DNA of 16,890 bases, taken from positions 1 through 16,890 of the forward strand of contig NZ_CAPJ01000044.1 in assembly GCF_000331775.1 (NCBI RefSeq), written 5' to 3'. Of the stretch, positions 7,651 through 16,890 are shown piece after piece (the stretch's first letter is position 1; every line of letters begins with the position of its first letter). This DNA is from Xanthomonas translucens pv. translucens DSM 18974. GTDB taxonomy: Bacteria > Pseudomonadota > Gammaproteobacteria > Xanthomonadales > Xanthomonadaceae. The notes under the pieces were generated by a model, which saw only the letters and a program-made list of their open reading frames with translations, had not been told where the DNA came from and did not search any database. A program made the translations under genes and the position numbers.

Positions 7651-8924
7651 GCAGCCCACCGCTGCCGCAGGCGCGCAAGCACGTCGTCGGCATAGATGCG
7701 GTTGCACTGCACCAGGACGAATTCGGTCATGTAGCGACGGAAATCTTCCGGCGATTCTTCCGCCACGCACAGCATGCGCCGGTTTGGCGCCACCGCTTCG
7801 CTGCGCATCTGCTGCACCGCCCGGGCGATCGCCGCATCCATGTCGCCGGCGTCGACGACTTCGTCGGCCAGGCCTGCGGCATCGGACTCCTCGGCACGGA
7901 TCACGCGTCCGCGCAGGATCATGTCGCGGGCGATCCGATTGCCGGTACGCAGACCCAGGCGTAGATTGGCCGAGCCCGGGACGATGCCCTCCTTGGCCGC
8001 AGGCAATACGAAATAGGCCTCGCGTTCGGCCACCACATGGTCGAACACCAGCAGCAATTGCAGGCCGCCACCGATGGCGAAGGCGTCCACCCCCGCGACC
8101 CAGGGTTTCTCGATGGTGTGCTGGCGCGCATCGACACCCGGCCAGCACAGACCGCGTCGGATCTTGTTGAGATAGGTGAACTCGCGACCCAGCAGGAAGT
8201 CGACGAAGGAAATCTTGCCCTGGTGCAGATGCTGCAGGTTGATGCCCGAACAGAACACCCGCCGGCCAAGGTACTTGGGATGTTGCATCGGGCCGCCACG
8301 CACCACGCCGACCATGACCTCATCGTCGAGCAAGGCCAGATCGACCGCCACTTCCATCGCCTCGACCAAGGCGTTGTCCTCGGCGTTGAGGCCGGTCTGG
8401 TTGGCGACGGTCAACCAGGCTGCGCCATCGCGGCGTTCCACATGGACCGGGCCGATCTGCACCTGCGCTTGGCTGCGGAACTGCGGCAACAGTTCGAGCG
8501 CGCGCGCGGTGGGCCGCAGCAGGCTTTCGATGAGATGGTGGCCGCACTCCGGCTGCCGCAGCACGCCCCACAAGACAATGCCCTGTTCGATCTCCCAGCC
8601 TTCCTTTTCCGACTGGATGCAGGTGCTTTCGTGCGCCCATTGCGCCTGGCTGGGCAGCAGGCCAGGCACGAGCTCGGCGGCAGCGTGCAAGACCTCGTCC
8701 AGGCGTAGCGCCAGGCTCCGCTCCCGGGTCAGCGTCGCATACAGCCAGTCGCCGTGGTGGCGCATGAAATCCATGCGCACGGCCCGGCAGCGCGCATGCA
8801 CGGCGGCTGCGTGCTGGGCCTGCGTCTGATCGCGCTGCGCAGGCACTGGCAAGGCGGCGAGCGTCTGTTCGGACCAGACCGCCAACGCCTGCAGCTGCGC
8901 CAGGTCGTCTGCCAGCAGTTTCAT
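7647..8924 (-). CDS. dpgC: DpgC, 3,5-dihydroxyphenylacetyl-CoA dioxygenase (cofactor-independent)
   Basis: The 425-residue protein matches DpgC in length and motifs. It has an N-terminal helical region (about 1-150) and a crotonase-fold core with GLNAEDNA (178-185), HPKYLGRRVFCSGINL (215-230), GKISFVDF (236-243), EKPWVAGVDAFAIGGGLQ (272-289) and KEGIVPGSANLRL (311-323). DpgC uses O2 without metal or organic cofactor to convert 3,5-dihydroxyphenylacetyl-CoA into 3,5-dihydroxyphenylglyoxylate and CoA. The Gln after GGG (Q289) matches a conserved position in the family. This is the most diagnostic gene of the Dpg pathway and separates it from ordinary beta-oxidation genes. Its start overlaps the dpgB stop (ATGA) and its stop overlaps the hpgT start. 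Confidence 0.95.
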   Translation of the reverse strand: MKLLADDLAQLQALAVWSEQTLAALPVPAQRDQTQAQHAAAVHARCRAVRMDFMRHHGDWLYATLTRERSLALRLDEVLHAAAELVPGLLPSQAQWAHESTCIQSEKEGWEIEQGIVLWGVLRQPECGHHLIESLLRPTARALELLPQFRSQAQVQIGPVHVERRDGAAWLTVANQTGLNAEDNALVEAMEVAVDLALLDDEVMVGVVRGGPMQHPKYLGRRVFCSGINLQHLHQGKISFVDFLLGREFTYLNKIRRGLCWPGVDARQHTIEKPWVAGVDAFAIGGGLQLLLVFDHVVAEREAYFVLPAAKEGIVPGSANLRLGLRTGNRIARDMILRGRVIRAEESDAAGLADEVVDAGDMDAAIARAVQQMRSEAVAPNRRMLCVAEESPEDFRRYMTEFVLVQCNRIYADDVLARLRQRWAA

Positions 8925-9664
8925 GCCGACACCATCTGCGCAGGAGCATCGTGCCCACACTTGGCAGTTGCATGCTGCGAGGCACGCAGCTGGCGGCGGC
9001 GCAACTCCACGTCGCAGGCGGCCAGATGCTGGCCCACGGCCTGTTCGTAGGAATGGGCGGCGCCTTCGAGCAGCAACAGGCGCCGACTCGGCAGCACCTG
9101 CACGTCGACGCCTGCCAGCGACGCCAGCCAGGCGACGATCGCGCCCTGGCCATCGTCGCTGACCTGATCGACCACACCCAACTGTGCCATGCGCGCGCAG
9201 CACAGCTGCGTTTGGAACAGGAACACCGCACGCGCCGCGCCCATCCCCAGGCGGGTGCTCATGCGCCGCATCGCCATGCTCGGCCATGCGGCTTCGCCGC
9301 TATGCACGCAGATGCTGGCCGTGGGTGCGGCGATGCGCTGGTCCACCGCAAGCAGCAGGTCCAGCATGCCGGCCGAACAGGCATTCTCGATCCAGGCCAG
9401 CGACAGACCGTCCAGGCGTTCGAAGCGGCGCATCGCCTTTTCCCATCGGTTCACCAGGTCCAGGCTCACCGCTCCCGGCCAGCACGCCGTAGCCGGCGGC
9501 TTGGCCGTCCCGCGCAGGTGCAGGATCAGGATCGCCGGTGTCGCGGCGTCCTCGACCTCATCGCAGGCGTCGGTGAGCCGTTGGATCTGTTCGTCGTTCA
9601 GCGCGCTGGCGGCGTCGATATCCAGATGCACGAGATGCAACACGGGGCTTGATGGATCGCTCAT
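8921..9664 (-). CDS. dpgB: DpgB-like crotonase-fold partner of DpgA
   Basis: This 247-residue protein is a divergent crotonase-family member. The core segment IENACSAGMLDLLLAVDQRI (92-111) replaces the usual GGG oxyanion loop, and ICVHSGEAAWPSMAMRRM (118-135) follows. DpgB proteins stimulate the type III polyketide synthase DpgA and help form 3,5-dihydroxyphenylacetyl-CoA. A C-terminal tail of about 30 residues after AACDVELRRRQ is rich in polar residues and seems longer than in actinomycete DpgB. The start at 9664 is the first Met after dpgA's stop (40-base gap), with only a weak GGA upstream. Identification depends on position between dpgA and dpgC plus overall resemblance, as the sequence family is weakly conserved. 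Confidence 0.87.
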   Translation of the reverse strand: MSDPSSPVLHLVHLDIDAASALNDEQIQRLTDACDEVEDAATPAILILHLRGTAKPPATACWPGAVSLDLVNRWEKAMRRFERLDGLSLAWIENACSAGMLDLLLAVDQRIAAPTASICVHSGEAAWPSMAMRRMSTRLGMGAARAVFLFQTQLCCARMAQLGVVDQVSDDGQGAIVAWLASLAGVDVQVLPSRRLLLLEGAAHSYEQAVGQHLAACDVELRRRQLRASQHATAKCGHDAPAQMVSA

Positions 9665-9704
9665 GAAAAGTCCGCAGGGGTCGATGATCGGAATCAGACG
9701 TGGC

Positions 9705-10799
9705 TTACCAACGCAGCAGTGCGGTCTCGATCGACGAGCCCGGCCCCATCGTCATCATCACGCCCCAGTCGCCGGGGCGAACCTGCCCCTCGTCGAGCAA
9801 GCGTGCGTAAGAGAACAGGAACGAACCGCTGGACATGTTGCCGTGTTCGCGCAACACGTCGATGGTGTGGCGCATGTCGTGGCTGGTCAGCATCAGGTTG
9901 GCCGAGATTGCGTCGATGACCTTGCGTCCGCCCGAGTGCACCAGCCAGTGGGCGATGTCGCGGCGGCGCAGACCGGTTCCCTCGAGCAGGCGGTCGACCA
10001 CGGTCGGCGCATTGGCTCCGACAACGTACGGCACGTCCTTGTGCAGACGGAAATGGAACTTGCCCTGCGCCTGATCCCAGACGAAGCGCATTGCGTCCAG
10101 TGCCTCGGGAATCACCTGGCTGGCGAACTTGCACACGCGCGGCCCGCCATGGCCCTCGGCGCTATCGGCGATCACCGCCAGCGCCGCGGCGCCGTCGCCG
10201 AACAAGCTGTTGACCACTGCCGTCTCGATTCCCTCGTCGTCGACGTAGGCCGCCGAACACACCTCGATGCATAGCAGGATCGCGAGTTTTCCCGGATTGG
10301 CGTTGGTCCAGTTGACGACCGCGTTGAAGCCGTTCAAGCCGGCGTTGCAGCCCATGCCGACCACATCCAGACGCACGCAGTCCTGACGCAATCCCAGGCG
10401 CTGGATCAGCAGCGAACTGAAGCCCGGCGTGAGCAGCCCGGTGGTGGTGACGCAGCACAGATACTGCACCTGATCCAGTTGCGCCCCGATCGATTGCAGG
10501 CAGCGGGTCAATGCGTGTTCGCCGATCTCCAGGCCGATGTCGCGGTGCTTGTCGAGCAACTGCGCCTGCGTTTCGCGCGGCGCCGCGCCTGTGTCGTCGC
10601 GCTGCGGCAGGACCAGGCTGCGCGAGTCGATACCGTTGCGCAGGAACACCAGGCGCCGGCGCTGATCTTCGATGCCGAAGCGGTCCAGCACATCCGGCTG
10701 CGAGTAGCGGCTGCCAGGCGTTGCGGTACCGACGCCACGAATGCGCGGCGCAGTGGATGGCGGTGCGTCCGTCGATGCAATAGCCGCATTGAAATTCAT
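9705..10799 (-). CDS. dpgA: DpgA, type III polyketide synthase for 3,5-dihydroxyphenylacetyl-CoA
   Basis: The 364-residue protein is a type III polyketide synthase of the chalcone/stilbene synthase superfamily. The catalytic triad is visible: Cys151 in VVGMGCNAGLNG (147-158), His288 in LVHSGGRKV (286-294) and Asn321 in EHGNMSSGS (318-326). LFGDGAAALAV (199-209) is another family block. DpgA condenses four malonyl-CoA units to 3,5-dihydroxyphenylacetyl-CoA, the first step of Dpg biosynthesis. I chose the ATG at 10799 because it gives a typical family N-terminus (RGVGTATPGSRYSQ at 21-34) and has TCTGGA upstream; an in-frame ATG at 10868 would add 23 residues unlike the family. It is the first gene of the minus-strand operon and is divergent from the NRPS. 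Generic type III enzymes are excluded mainly by the linked dpgB, dpgC and dpgD. Confidence 0.95.
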   Translation of the reverse strand: MNFNAAIASTDAPPSTAPRIRGVGTATPGSRYSQPDVLDRFGIEDQRRRLVFLRNGIDSRSLVLPQRDDTGAAPRETQAQLLDKHRDIGLEIGEHALTRCLQSIGAQLDQVQYLCCVTTTGLLTPGFSSLLIQRLGLRQDCVRLDVVGMGCNAGLNGFNAVVNWTNANPGKLAILLCIEVCSAAYVDDEGIETAVVNSLFGDGAAALAVIADSAEGHGGPRVCKFASQVIPEALDAMRFVWDQAQGKFHFRLHKDVPYVVGANAPTVVDRLLEGTGLRRRDIAHWLVHSGGRKVIDAISANLMLTSHDMRHTIDVLREHGNMSSGSFLFSYARLLDEGQVRPGDWGVMMTMGPGSSIETALLRW

Positions 10800-11246
10800 G
10801 CGTATCCAGATTCCAGCGTTGCCCGGGATGGATCGCCAAACGATCAGGGCGACAGCGATGCAAAACATGGTGGTCGAGGCCCTGTCGGGGTACTTGCTCG
10901 TGTGCGCCGATCAGTTGCCTGTCAGCGTCACTGGACATGGCGCGCGCGCGACACCGTGCATCGGCGCTGTTGGAGGCGAACGCCGCGTTGGCGGCAAGGC
11001 GAAGTCGTTGCGCGGTTGGCGCAGACACGACCGCCAAAGACAAACCGCAGTCACTGCCAGTCAAGTGCGTACTTGCCAGAAGCACTACAACACCGATCTA
11101 CGCAACCGCAAGTTGGGTCAGGTCCGTGCAACGCCCGATGTCGATGATCCTGTTACGACGCGATCGCCAAGCGCCGCGTCTTCCGCCACGTACTGCCAGG
11201 CGCACGCCCCTGTACTGGTCACGCCTGATCAAGGATCCCGTTCATC
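10800..11246. promoter_or_regulatory. Divergent intergenic region between dpgA and the NRPS gene
   Basis: These 447 bases separate the minus-strand Dpg/export operon from the plus-strand NRPS gene and must contain promoters for both. No gene is recognised in it. I see no strong sigma-70 pair; TTGCCA then TCTACG about 18 bases later (near 11074-11103) is a weak plus-strand candidate. An inverted repeat CAAGT-gcgt-ACTTG at 11062-11075 is the most obvious dyad and could bind a regulator, though chance cannot be excluded. The NRPS start is preceded by AAGGAT about ten bases before its ATG. Confidence 0.4.

Positions 11247-16890
<5,644 letters not shown>

Noticed and set aside
6304..8148. Longer aminotransferase frame starting near 8148
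   Set aside because: The extra residues overlap dpgC almost entirely and have no family similarity. The ATG at 7650 forms the ATGA overlap seen at the neighbouring junctions.
9705..10868. Longer DpgA start at 10868
   Set aside because: The extra 23 residues are hydrophobic and unlike the family N-terminus, and there is no well-spaced ribosome-binding site. The ATG at 10799 fits better.
10162..11085. Minus-strand 307-residue frame spanning dpgA and the intergenic region
   Set aside because: It overlaps DpgA in another frame, shows no motif, and would place a gene across the divergent control region without support.

Overview
The window is GC-rich DNA from a gammaproteobacterium, most likely Xanthomonas or a close relative. 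This rests on the base composition, an IS5-type transposase remnant at the left edge, and the style of the biosynthetic genes; no species marker is present. Nearly all of it is one non-ribosomal peptide synthetase (NRPS) biosynthetic locus. No rRNA, tRNA or CRISPR array was seen.

Layout. (1) Positions 1-817 are a decayed edge of visibly lower GC: a fragment of an IS5-family transposase, then a SyrP-like TauD/TfdA dioxygenase that has lost both ends. (2) Positions 1018-2601 (+) encode an intact 527-residue metallo-beta-lactamase-fold (MBL) protein, followed at about 2695-3172 by a frameshifted, internally deleted paralogue. (3) Positions 10799 down to 3413 (-) hold a seven-gene run: dpgA, dpgB, dpgC, hpgT, dpgD, a SyrD/PvdE-type ABC exporter and an MbtH-like protein. 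Three of its junctions are ATGA overlaps. (4) Positions 10800-11246 are a divergent intergenic region. (5) From 11247 (+) to the right edge runs the start of a large NRPS with domains C-A-PCP-C-A; the second A domain is cut by the window end.

How the genes work together. DpgA, helped by DpgB and DpgD, should make 3,5-dihydroxyphenylacetyl-CoA from malonyl-CoA. DpgC oxidises it with O2 to 3,5-dihydroxyphenylglyoxylate, and HpgT transaminates that to (S)-3,5-dihydroxyphenylglycine (Dpg), a monomer best known from actinomycete glycopeptide antibiotics. The divergent NRPS is the likely consumer, the MbtH protein should support its A domains, and the ABC transporter should export the peptide. Enzymes for making 4-hydroxyphenylglycine (HmaS, Hmo) are not visible, so HpgT here probably serves Dpg only. 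The product cannot be named from this window because most of the assembly line lies to the right. The most notable feature is a complete Dpg pathway attached to a Gram-negative NRPS and its exporter, flanked by decaying accessory genes.
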